Shown here in pieces: positions 37,115-44,624 of a stretch of 64,000 nucleotides of DNA (the stretch's first letter is position 1; every line of letters starts with the position of its first letter). The translations under genes were made by a program, and so were the position numbers. Location of the stretch: NCBI RefSeq assembly GCF_001894745.1, contig NZ_BBYF01000006.1, positions 186,001 through 250,000 of the forward strand. Reading direction: 5' to 3'. The DNA is from Paenibacillus sp. NAIST15-1. GTDB lineage: Bacteria; Bacillota; Bacilli; Paenibacillales; Paenibacillaceae. The notes under the pieces were generated by a model. The model ran no database searches and was not told where the DNA came from. It saw only the letters and a list, made by a program, of their open reading frames with translations.

Positions 37115-37492
37115 TTATTCTACAATAAGAACCGATTTCATATCATCATGGCCTGTTCCACACATAACCGAACATTGGATTTCGTATTTGCCTGGTTTCT
37201 CAAATACAACGTCCTTTTCCATTTGGCCATCCTTCAGATCAATGCCTAAATCTTTAATTTCAGCACCATGCAAGCCGGATTTGTTCACAAGCTTCATGCG
37301 AACCTTCTCTCCAGCCTTCACTTTATACTCCGGTTGGTCGAACTTAAAATCACTCGTTGCCACAAGCTTAACTAGAGTGACTCCCTCAGGAGCTGCCTCC
37401 TCGACCTCCGGCTTCGGCATATTGAACAGCATCAAGCCAGCGGCAAGCAGGCACGCAATGCTGAACAAAATGAACATAGCCCATTTCTGCAT
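37115..37492 (-). CDS. Stand-alone CuA-type cupredoxin (cytochrome oxidase II-like)
   Basis: 125 residues. One N-terminal membrane anchor (about 4-24) is followed by a single cupredoxin domain on the outer face. KSGLHGAEI gives the first His; CSVMCGTGHDDM has the C-x3-C-x3-H-x2-M pattern of a binuclear CuA centre. Full oxidase subunit II has two membrane helices and a longer domain, so this is a short homologue. It may store or deliver copper, or take part in electron transfer. No oxidase subunits are adjacent. Confidence 0.85.
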   Translation of the reverse strand: MQKWAMFILFSIACLLAAGLMLFNMPKPEVEEAAPEGVTLVKLVATSDFKFDQPEYKVKAGEKVRMKLVNKSGLHGAEIKDLGIDLKDGQMEKDVVFEKPGKYEIQCSVMCGTGHDDMKSVLIVE

Positions 37493-37683
37493 AACAGTTC
37501 TACGCCCCTTCGTCAGTTACATTCATCACTTCTCATATTACAAAATCTTTCCTATTTCTCTCAATACATTCTTGCAAATTTCGGAAGCAAATTTTGTAAA
37601 TGTGACAATTCAATGAACATCAAATAGGTGTAAAATGACATCTCTTGTGTCTTGAGGAGAAGATATCCATGTAAAAAATAATA

Positions 37684-38580
37684 TTACGCTTCTAGCTGTT
37701 CATTCGTATCTCGCAGTTCACTAGGTGACATTTGGAAGTGATCCTTGAATAGTCGATTGAAGTTGGACAGGTTGCGGAAGCCACTTTCTGCGGCAATCTC
37801 GATGATTTTTTCATTCGAAGAGGTTAATAACTGAGCTGCATATGTCAATCGAAGCCTGATGAGATAATCCAGTGGTGATGTGCCTACCGTCTGTTGGAAC
37901 AACGCACTGAATCGGGATGGGCTTAAATGTGCCAAATCAGAGAGCTTCTTCAACGTCCATGGAAAGGCTAGTTGACCTTCCATTACGCGAATGACCTCTT
38001 TCACCGTCTGCACACCTCTAGATGGCGCAGGAGTATAGCTAGAGAGGGGTTTGCTAGCATATCTGCTAAGCAGCGTCAGCAGCCGCATGTATTGTGCTTG
38101 AACGATAGATACATAGCCAAACTCCCTCTGAGCCAGCTCTTGCTTCACATCCATCAACACTTCGGATAGCAATCCGCATTGCGGCATAGACCGATACAGG
38201 ACATGTGGCACAGTTTGTCCGATACGATGTATTACGGAACTCATATCTTCGGCCCACCAACCATTCATCTGGTGAGGCGTCTCAAGATGAAACGCTTCCA
38301 GCAGCAGCTGATCTGTCCCGCATACCCGATGCAATTGCTGAGGTGGGATAAGCACAATGTCGCCCTGCTGGATCGTATACTGTGTTCCGTTAATGATATA
38401 TAGGCCGTTGCCCCCAGCGACACGATTGATTTCCCAATGCGAGTGCCAATGCGCGAGGGTCACCCTTGGATGATTGCCATGCACCATTTGCTCGATTCTC
38501 GGCATCATCACGTTCTGCTGCTCGCCTCCCATTTCAACTGAAGCGTGGCCCGATGATTCTAAGTCAGAGTACCTTATCAT
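37684..38580 (-). CDS. AraC family regulator with cupin sensor
   Basis: 298 residues. The N-terminal cupin (VTLAHWHSHWEINRVAGGNGLYIINGTQYTIQQGDIVLIPP, in part) binds a small effector; the C-terminal pair of helix-turn-helix motifs (LKKLSDLAHLSPSRFSALFQ and IIEIAAESGFRNLSNFNRLFK) is typical of AraC. Start 38580 follows AGGAGG by 11 bases. No sugar genes flank it, so the target is unknown. Confidence 0.9.
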   Translation of the reverse strand: MIRYSDLESSGHASVEMGGEQQNVMMPRIEQMVHGNHPRVTLAHWHSHWEINRVAGGNGLYIINGTQYTIQQGDIVLIPPQQLHRVCGTDQLLLEAFHLETPHQMNGWWAEDMSSVIHRIGQTVPHVLYRSMPQCGLLSEVLMDVKQELAQREFGYVSIVQAQYMRLLTLLSRYASKPLSSYTPAPSRGVQTVKEVIRVMEGQLAFPWTLKKLSDLAHLSPSRFSALFQQTVGTSPLDYLIRLRLTYAAQLLTSSNEKIIEIAAESGFRNLSNFNRLFKDHFQMSPSELRDTNEQLEA

Positions 38581-38650
38581 ATAATTATCAACCTCCTGGC
38601 ATTCTGCTATGAATATAGAGGTGAACATTGGTTAAGATTATGAGAAAGGC

Positions 38651-38815
38651 TTATTTGCGTTTGTGTGAAGCGGAAATACTCTCAGCAAGTTTGGACACCC
38701 GCTCCTCCTGCTTCATCGTCATTCGCGCAAGTATGGAGTTAATTTCATTTTGAAGTTCGTTTCTCTTTTCAATTAGTTCACTAAGATGCTTGAATTCTGT
38801 GTCGTCTTCGTGCAT
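38651..38815 (-). CDS. 54-residue charged helical protein, unknown function
   Basis: A short ORF with ATG 38815 preceded by TTGGAGGAG. The product begins MHEDDTEFKHLSELIEKRNE and has regularly spaced hydrophobic residues, fitting a single amphipathic helix or coiled coil with basic C-terminus (SHKRK). I do not recognise it. The good ribosome site is the main evidence. Confidence 0.5.
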   Translation of the reverse strand: MHEDDTEFKHLSELIEKRNELQNEINSILARMTMKQEERVSKLAESISASHKRK

Positions 38816-39004
38816 GGTGGGCTCCTCCAATTTTGTCTCAAAGTCATTCGCTCACTATATGTATCACCATCTGCAAGACAAATGAAAATACTTAATTTTT
38901 GGAATATGGATTTTCCACCCTTCGTGAAGAAATAAATTGACAAACGAGCCCAAACAACATAATATGTTACTTGCAAAAAATTTAAGGATGCAGGTGAAGC
39001 CAAC

Positions 39005-39259
39005 GTGACCTATGAACCGATTGTAAAGGAAAAAACGTTAATCGAACGCAACGATGCCGATAACCTTTATCAAGTAAAAGTAAAATTGCAAGATGGTACG
39101 CTATGCCGCGTCTTTTATAATCACGGTGCCAAACATGTTAGCAGACTGCTTACTATTCCATGCCCGATTTGCCGCAAGGATTTCATTTGCAAATGCATGA
39201 GTCGCTTCGCAGACCAACTTGACGAGCAGATCAACTTGCCTGAACTGCTGGCTAAGTAA
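39005..39259 (+). CDS. Small protein with CPxC/CxC cysteine motif
   Basis: 84 residues from GTG 39005, with GCAGGTG upstream. A beta-like N-terminal half (YQVKVKLQDGTLCRVFYN) precedes IPCPICRKDFICKCM, four cysteines arranged as CxxC-x5-CxC, a probable zinc or iron-sulfur site. The tail is acidic. Family unknown. A terminator follows about 55 bases later. Confidence 0.6.
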   Translation: MTYEPIVKEKTLIERNDADNLYQVKVKLQDGTLCRVFYNHGAKHVSRLLTIPCPICRKDFICKCMSRFADQLDEQINLPELLAK

Positions 39260-39313
39260 ATCGCACAACGATTCATCCGTTCGGATTCGTTCACTGAATA
39301 TAAGCAGAAATAC

Positions 39314-39352
39314 AAACTCTCTTACTGCTTCGTGCAGGAAGGGAGTTTTTGT
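39314..39352 (+). terminator. Terminator after the CPxC gene
   Basis: AAACTC pairs with GAGTTT at the base and ACTGC with GCAG(T) near a TTCG loop; TTTTTG follows. Confidence 0.75.
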
Positions 39353-39510
39353 TATGCCTTGCAGCATAAACTTCCAGCCCTTTTTCTCCTCTCAACAAAG
39401 CAACCTAATTATACCATTTATTCATTGTAAATTTGAATAACCCTCCATTTTCTAAAATTTTTTTTATCTTCCCTTTCCTAGCTGTGAACGCATGTTAGTA
39501 CCGCTCGCGG

Positions 39511-40296
39511 CTATAAGAGCAGACCACTGAAAATCATAAGAACATTCATCCACGTATGCCAGACCACGACAGGAATGAGGCTGTTGGATTTGATCGTAAT
39601 TCCTCCCAAATACAGCCCACCCAGCGCAAAGGCGATGCAAACGCCCCAAGGAAATCCAAGGGAATAATGCTGTAAACCAAACCCTGCGCTAGTCACAATC
39701 ACTGCCCACTTATCACCTAATTGTTCAGAGAACCGGCTAAGAAGCACCCCTCGCCAGATGATCTCCTCCAACACATTTATGAATGAAAAAGCGAGCGCGA
39801 ATAACCAAATCTCTTGCACGTGTCCCCATCCGTTTCGAATCACAAACGGCATAAAAGCTACAGAAGTCGCTGCAATTGCGACGGGCAAGAAAACCTTAAC
39901 TTTGGATTGACGGAAGCCCGACCAAATAAATGGTATATCTATCCGCTCGTTCCAAAGCGGTTTTTTCGCATACAGCATAAAAGGTAATTTTTGAATAAGC
40001 GCTAAGACAAGCAAGGGAATGAGGATACAAATCAGTGACAATCTGTTGAGAAGGATATGCCATTCCTTGGGCTCCAAATCAATAATCCAATTTGAATTTA
40101 TGAATAGGTATAGAGCAAATCCGACACCCAAACCTATCGTTGTCAGGAGAAATGATCGCATTGGCTTGTAAATGAAAAGCAATCCAGTACAGCATACCCA
40201 CAAACTCATCAATATGTAGTTTTGCGTTTGCAGGGAGATCATAAGTGATCCAACCAGGAACAGACAAGCTACATTTCGAAATAAAGTGAAATTCAT
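39511..40296 (-). CDS. CPBP family intramembrane metalloprotease
   Basis: 261 residues, about eight membrane segments. VLEEIIWRGVLLSRFSEQ is the EExxxR motif 1, FGLQHYSLGF is motif 2 (FxxxH) and WHTWMNVL is motif 3 (HxxxN/D-like). This is the CAAX protease/bacteriocin-processing (Abi) family, often involved in peptide maturation or immunity. AAGGAGG precedes the ATG. No bacteriocin gene is seen adjacent. Confidence 0.88.
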   Translation of the reverse strand: MNFTLFRNVACLFLVGSLMISLQTQNYILMSLWVCCTGLLFIYKPMRSFLLTTIGLGVGFALYLFINSNWIIDLEPKEWHILLNRLSLICILIPLLVLALIQKLPFMLYAKKPLWNERIDIPFIWSGFRQSKVKVFLPVAIAATSVAFMPFVIRNGWGHVQEIWLFALAFSFINVLEEIIWRGVLLSRFSEQLGDKWAVIVTSAGFGLQHYSLGFPWGVCIAFALGGLYLGGITIKSNSLIPVVVWHTWMNVLMIFSGLLL

Positions 40297-40416
40297 TCTT
40301 TATCCTCCTTATGGAATAGACAATCGTGGAATTACGCTGGAGGGTACTCATGTGTCCATATTATCGAGGCACTCCATACATATACTGGACTATTGTGAGA
40401 GGATGTGAGTATTGAC

Positions 40417-40689
40417 ATGGATAGGAAGGAAATGGGCTTTGCAGATCGTGTAATCTTTATTCTCGGACTAACCCTAGCCGGTGTACTGACATTTGTCCTT
40501 CTGGTCGGAGTCATTGTTGCAATATTAAAATTTTTCATGGAGAGAAAAGAACGAACCATCCAAGTTCAGCCAGCTCCAATGCTAAAGGATGATCCGAAAG
40601 CACCTTTGGAAAGTGTTTCGACAAGTGAGCAATTATCTGAAGAAAAAGAATTGCAACTCAATGATGAGCAAGAAAGACCACCGAATTAG
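40417..40689 (+). CDS. Small single-pass membrane protein, unknown function
   Basis: About 90 residues. One membrane helix (about 10-35, VIFILGLTLAGVLTFVLLVG) is followed by a basic patch (FMERKERT) and an acidic, disordered tail ending ERPPN. The start may be GTG 40405 or ATG 40417; both follow GAGAGGATGTGAG. It precedes the KSGAN-motif gene by about 27 bases and probably forms an operon with it. No family is recognised. Confidence 0.6.
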   Translation: MDRKEMGFADRVIFILGLTLAGVLTFVLLVGVIVAILKFFMERKERTIQVQPAPMLKDDPKAPLESVSTSEQLSEEKELQLNDEQERPPN

Positions 40690-40715
40690 ATGATTTTAGA
40701 ATGGAGATGACGCAA

Positions 40716-41006
40716 TTGACAACGAGTAATCAAGGGATGTCGAAGTTCTTTAGTGATGTGAAGAACGGATTTTTACACTTCGCCAATACCTATTCCGTAG
40801 CGGTGAAAAGCGGCGCGAATGTGGCAGAGAAGCAAATTATTGAAGCGATGGAGGATGCGGATCAACCATCCGATATTCCTGCTGGAAAGCTGTTCGCAGC
40901 CGTTAAAATTGGCGTACAACATGCCAGTGAGCATTTGGTGAATTCAGGTATGGAATTCGCAGAACAAATGAAAAACAGTCAGAAAAGCAATATGGAGAGA
41001 AAGTGA
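40716..41006 (+). CDS. KSGAN-motif small protein 1
   Basis: About 96 residues. GGAG lies 9 bases before TTG 40716, which is taken as start; ATG 40701 has no ribosome site. The core SVAVKSGANVAEKQIIEAMEDADQPSDIPAGKLFAAVKIG recurs in altered form in the 70-residue protein at 48380-48592 (shared: FF, S-x-x-KSGAN, A-x-x-D-x-x-QP-x-DI, G, A). So the two are paralogues on either side of the aryl-acid operon. No signal peptide or membrane segment is visible. Function unknown. Confidence 0.68.
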   Translation: MTTSNQGMSKFFSDVKNGFLHFANTYSVAVKSGANVAEKQIIEAMEDADQPSDIPAGKLFAAVKIGVQHASEHLVNSGMEFAEQMKNSQKSNMERK

Positions 41007-41061
41007 ATTTTGCCATCGCTACAATTAAATAAAAGGGTTGACTCTCTGTTTCGTGTTTTCT

Positions 41062-41104
41062 CCTCTCGGTTGATGAACGTACGTTATTGACCAGAGGTTT
41101 TTTT
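41062..41104 (+). terminator. Terminator after KSGAN protein 1
   Basis: CCTCT pairs with AGAGG and GGT with ACC, around an inner AACGTACGTT palindrome; seven T residues follow. It separates the plus-strand pair from the convergent minus-strand operon. Confidence 0.75.
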
Positions 41105-41216
41105 GAGTTGGACACGCATCTGCTACGAGAGCATGGTTTGAATTATTAAGAAAACATAGGACCACTTCCTTCAACGATAATAAGAAAGCAGTCCCTATTA
41201 CATTTTCATGTATTTA

Positions 41217-41543
41217 TTACTCTTTATTTTCCTTCTCTTTTGCTTTTTTTTCTTTTTCTTTTTCCTTTTTATCTTTTTCACGCTGCTCTTTCTCAATCTC
41301 TTTTTGTGCTTTTTCTTGCTCCTTTTGTGCCTTTTCTTGCTCCTTTTGTGCTTTTTCTTGCTTCTTTGCTTGCTCTTCTTCTTTTTTCTTAGCTTTTTTC
41401 TCAATCTCCTTCTGTTCTTTCAGTCTCTCCTTTTCTTTCTTTTCTTCCTTTTTCTTTGCTTTCTTCTCAAGTTTAGCTTGCTCTTTTGCCTTTTCTTTTT
41501 CCTCTTTATCCGTTGATTTCTGTTCTTTCATTTCCTCACTCAT
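41217..41543 (-). CDS. Lys/Glu-rich helical protein
   Basis: 108 residues, nearly all Lys, Glu, Gln and Ala. The middle consists of tandem KAQKEQE units (KEQEKAQ repeated three times) and the whole is predicted to be one long charged helix or coiled coil, with i to i+4 Lys-Glu pairing. GGAGGG lies 7 bases before ATG 41543. It starts 3 bases after the stop of the DUF98 gene, so it is the last gene of that operon. The antisense strand is open too, a by-product of composition. Confidence 0.75.
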   Translation of the reverse strand: MSEEMKEQKSTDKEEKEKAKEQAKLEKKAKKKEEKKEKERLKEQKEIEKKAKKKEEEQAKKQEKAQKEQEKAQKEQEKAQKEIEKEQREKDKKEKEKEKKAKEKENKE

Positions 41544-41546
41544 GTT

Positions 41547-42149
41547 TTATCCCTCCATTTTGGAATTGAGAACCTTGTTTACTCGGTATCTAATGACTTC
41601 TGGATTAAAATATTCAAGCATATGAATCCCTGGAAATACCTGAAAATAGATGTCATATCTCTTATAAGGGATTGTAGTGTGCAGATCAGGGATACGAAGA
41701 TTGAGAGGCTTTCGGAACAGATCAACAGCCTCTTCTTCGCCCTTGAGCCCAGAATCAACCACTTTCCTATAGGATTGTAATCCCATCGAGCTGATTGCTT
41801 TGCCAATCCCCTCTTGTCTATGAGCAATACTCTCAAACAAAGAAGCGGGTACGTACTTTGAATTCACGATTGCAATATTGTGAGAAACGATAAAGTCACT
41901 TTTGTCGCTTATCAATAATGATTCTCTCAGATATAAAGAAGCGTCAGAGGAGTCCACTTGATAATCAGCAGGTACTTCATTCAATTGCTCTTGTCGAATG
42001 ACCGTTACGAGCATCTTTTCATCCAACAAGGTTTCCAGCAAATCTGTTGTCCTTCCATCTGTCACTAATAGCAAATCGAAAATCAGTTTCTGCAAAAAGT
42101 CCAATGCTTTCCCCGCATACTGCGAGTCCTTGCCATCGGTATCTGTCAT
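41547..42149 (-). CDS. DUF98 protein, chorismate pyruvate-lyase-like
   Basis: 200 residues. The succession LLLVTDGRTTDLLETLLDE, LYLRESLLIS, a hydrophobic strand ending in IVNSKYVP, EGIGKAISSMGLQSYRKV and IPYKRYDIYFQVFPGIHMLEYF follows the order seen in DUF98 proteins such as M. tuberculosis Rv2949c, which converts chorismate to 4-hydroxybenzoate and pyruvate. The Arg-Glu pair of RES and a late Glu (MLEYF) sit where active-site residues are expected. It lies in an operon with DAHP synthase, which fits. Identification is by remembered pattern, without a search. Confidence 0.62.
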   Translation of the reverse strand: MTDTDGKDSQYAGKALDFLQKLIFDLLLVTDGRTTDLLETLLDEKMLVTVIRQEQLNEVPADYQVDSSDASLYLRESLLISDKSDFIVSHNIAIVNSKYVPASLFESIAHRQEGIGKAISSMGLQSYRKVVDSGLKGEEEAVDLFRKPLNLRIPDLHTTIPYKRYDIYFQVFPGIHMLEYFNPEVIRYRVNKVLNSKMEG

Positions 42150-42230
42150 ACAGTTACCTCCATTAGCCGTATGTCAGCTCGTGTTGATATATAACCTGTG
42201 TACAGCAACTTCTGGTATGATAACTTGCTG

Positions 42231-43253
42231 CTAACGATAGAGACCGGAATCGCGGAGACCCTGCAAAAAGGTGTGAAATTCGTCAAGATTCAACTGCTGC
42301 TTCGCATCAGAAAGTGCAACCTGCGGATTCGGATGCACTTCGACCATAATACCGTCCGCGCCAGCCGCTAACGCTGCTTTCGCGCATGGAAGCATAATAT
42401 CCTTACGACCAGTCGCATGGGTAACATCCACGAGAACGGGGAGATGGGTCTCTTGTTTCAATATCGGAACAGCAGAAATATCGAGTGTATTACGCGTCCA
42501 TTTCTCGTAGGTGCGAATTCCGCGCTCAATTAACATAACTTGGTTATTCCCGCTGGATAGCAAATATTCAGCCGCAAATACGAATTCCTCGAGCGTGGCG
42601 GAGAGACCGCGTTTCAACAAGACAGGCTTTTGAGTTTGGCCAACGGCTTTCAGCAAATCAAAGTTATGCATATTGCGGGCACCAATCTGAAAGATGTCAA
42701 TGTAACGAGCTGCCGTGTCAATATGCATAGGGCTCATGATCTCACTGATCGTCACCATCCCCGTCTCATCAGCCACTTCCTTCATGATTTTCAATCCTTC
42801 TTCACCAAGGCCTTGGAAATCATACGGTGATGTTCTCGGTTTATACGCGCCTCCTCGTAAGACGGTAATGCCGGCATTCCTCATTGCGGAAGCAACGGTA
42901 AGCAGCTGATCTCTGCTTTCAATAGAGCAGGGGCCAGCGACGATAATAGGCGAAGAGCCGCCGATTTTAGTATGATTTACTTGAATAACGGTATCCTCAC
43001 TCTTATGCTGGCGGCTAACGAGAAGCTTGCGCTCGGCAGGAGCCTCTTTTTTTATTTCAGGATTCGCCAAAGAATGGGTAGCAAGCTCTTTCAGTAGTTG
43101 TTGGTTGCCAACTGGCTCCGCATGTGAAATGCCCTGCTTATTCTTTTCTTGAACGATTTCCGCAGCCATTCGTGCACGTTCGTTCATCAGATCAAGCAAT
43201 TGTTGGTTAATTCCATCCCATTGCGTAATTAATTGTTTCCATTTGTCGCTCAA
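42231..43253 (-). CDS. DAHP synthase with degenerate chorismate-mutase lobe (AroA/AroG-type)
   Basis: About 340 residues, laid out like B. subtilis AroA: an N-terminal AroQ-like lobe (about 1-75), then class I DAHP synthase (IIVAGPCSIESRDQ, LRGGAYKPRTSPYDFQGLG, QIGARNMHNFDLL, PVLLKRGLSATLEEF, DVTHATGRKD and MVEVHPNPQVALSD). It condenses phosphoenolpyruvate and erythrose 4-phosphate, the first step to chorismate. In the N-terminal lobe the usual PVRE reads PVGN and the third helix is shortened, so mutase activity is doubtful. TTG 43253 follows GAGGGG by 10 bases. It is the third gene of the operon. Confidence 0.88.
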   Translation of the reverse strand: MSDKWKQLITQWDGINQQLLDLMNERARMAAEIVQEKNKQGISHAEPVGNQQLLKELATHSLANPEIKKEAPAERKLLVSRQHKSEDTVIQVNHTKIGGSSPIIVAGPCSIESRDQLLTVASAMRNAGITVLRGGAYKPRTSPYDFQGLGEEGLKIMKEVADETGMVTISEIMSPMHIDTAARYIDIFQIGARNMHNFDLLKAVGQTQKPVLLKRGLSATLEEFVFAAEYLLSSGNNQVMLIERGIRTYEKWTRNTLDISAVPILKQETHLPVLVDVTHATGRKDIMLPCAKAALAAGADGIMVEVHPNPQVALSDAKQQLNLDEFHTFLQGLRDSGLYR

Positions 43254-43305
43254 TACGAGTACACCCCTCTTTTTCACAATTGACTGCAGCCTTTCCCTCA
43301 TCAGC

Positions 43306-44547
43306 TTAGATTTTATTTCGCTTCTGGATATATACCGGTTTGGTCGATGGCGCGTTATTCACGAGCCCAACTCGATCGAGAAGCGTTGCGTCGGTAATGA
43401 TTTGAAGGGTGATTGGTAAATGAAGCTTTTCAGCTAATCGAGTTTGGATGTCCTCCCTACTCCATTGTCCAGCATCGTGCGAATCAAGAAGAACGTACAA
43501 TCCCTCTTCTTGCTCCAATACCTTCCACGCATCTGGGGCAGGTGTCAACGAATAGACAGCTTCTTGGATGTCATAAGCATCTAGAATCGTATCACCGATT
43601 ACGATTCGATCCTTACTTCTACCGTAATGCATCAACTTGCCCATTGCTCGCCCACAAACACACTTGGAAGGTTCGACGGAGATAATATCTTCATTAAAGT
43701 ATCGCAACAGAGGAGAAGCTTGATGTGTGAGCGTTGTTATCGCCGCAAACCCTCTTTCCCCTTGAGCAACAGGGCCTGAACCATCTTCATGCAGCACTTC
43801 CACGTAAAAATCCTGCTCCACGATATGCATCGATCCATACTCACACATGGTTGCAATATTCGCGGTTTCAGTCGAACCATACATATTAAAAACGGGTACA
43901 CCCCACAGCCTCTCGATATGCTCTTTGCGTTTCTCGCTCATTAACTCACCAGCAACGCATATAGCCCGTAGCGCTGGTAATTCTGTGTTCACATCCAAAC
44001 CAATGAGACGCGCTGTCTCAGCCAGAAGCTCCATTTCGCGCGGAAGCCCCGCTAATACGGTAACTTGTAGGCGCTTCATAAGACTTAATACTCTCGGATA
44101 TGGTGTAACTACCGTACGTCCGCTTGCAGGTACAACCCCTGCTCCTGTCTGCCAAGCAGCTTGCTGCATTAAGAAGGCGGGCAGCGCCAGGGCATACGGG
44201 AATCGAATCAGCACAAGATCATTCGCTGTTAATCGGACTCCGCATTCCTGAAGCTGTCTTCCGCCTACTCGCATATCTTCATGCGTGAACCAAGAAGCGG
44301 AAGGTTCTCCGGTTGTACCCGTGGATTCGTGGTATTGGGCAATCTTACTCATTTCGACAGCTAGGTGTCCGAAAGTACCGGCATTCCGGAGATCTTCTTT
44401 CGTTGTCAAGGGCAGTGTTTGAATGTGCTCCATCCCGATATCATCGATGTTATAGTTCGCTAATCGATCCTGATATAGAGGAGATTTTATTAGGCGTACT
44501 AATAAATTCTTGAACTTCTCCTCCCGCTCCCTCTGAATATCGGTCAT
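43306..44547 (-). CDS. PaaK-like adenylate-forming ligase 2
   Basis: 413 residues of the phenylacetate-CoA ligase/coenzyme F390 synthetase superfamily. ESTGTTGEPSASWFTHEDM is the P-loop, NMYGSTETANIATMC the adenine contact, and a C-terminal Lys (APSTKPVYI) is available for catalysis. Cys pairs (KCVCGRAMG) resemble those of PaaK. It should activate a carboxylic acid, probably aromatic given its operon. AGGAGG precedes the ATG. It begins 77 bases after ligase 1 and ends about 50 bases before the DAHP synthase start. Confidence 0.82.
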   Translation of the reverse strand: MTDIQREREEKFKNLLVRLIKSPLYQDRLANYNIDDIGMEHIQTLPLTTKEDLRNAGTFGHLAVEMSKIAQYHESTGTTGEPSASWFTHEDMRVGGRQLQECGVRLTANDLVLIRFPYALALPAFLMQQAAWQTGAGVVPASGRTVVTPYPRVLSLMKRLQVTVLAGLPREMELLAETARLIGLDVNTELPALRAICVAGELMSEKRKEHIERLWGVPVFNMYGSTETANIATMCEYGSMHIVEQDFYVEVLHEDGSGPVAQGERGFAAITTLTHQASPLLRYFNEDIISVEPSKCVCGRAMGKLMHYGRSKDRIVIGDTILDAYDIQEAVYSLTPAPDAWKVLEQEEGLYVLLDSHDAGQWSREDIQTRLAEKLHLPITLQIITDATLLDRVGLVNNAPSTKPVYIQKRNKI

Positions 44548-44624
44548 AAGGGCACCTCCTCTCGGCGTAACACGGCGCTTTAGGATGGTTAATGCGAATC
44601 CTTGGCCCCATGCTCCTAGCTGTC

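Noticed and set aside
41208-41516. Phe/Leu-rich plus-strand ORF
   Set aside because: It is the antisense of the Lys/Glu-rich gene (AAA/GAA read as TTT/TTC) and lacks a ribosome site.
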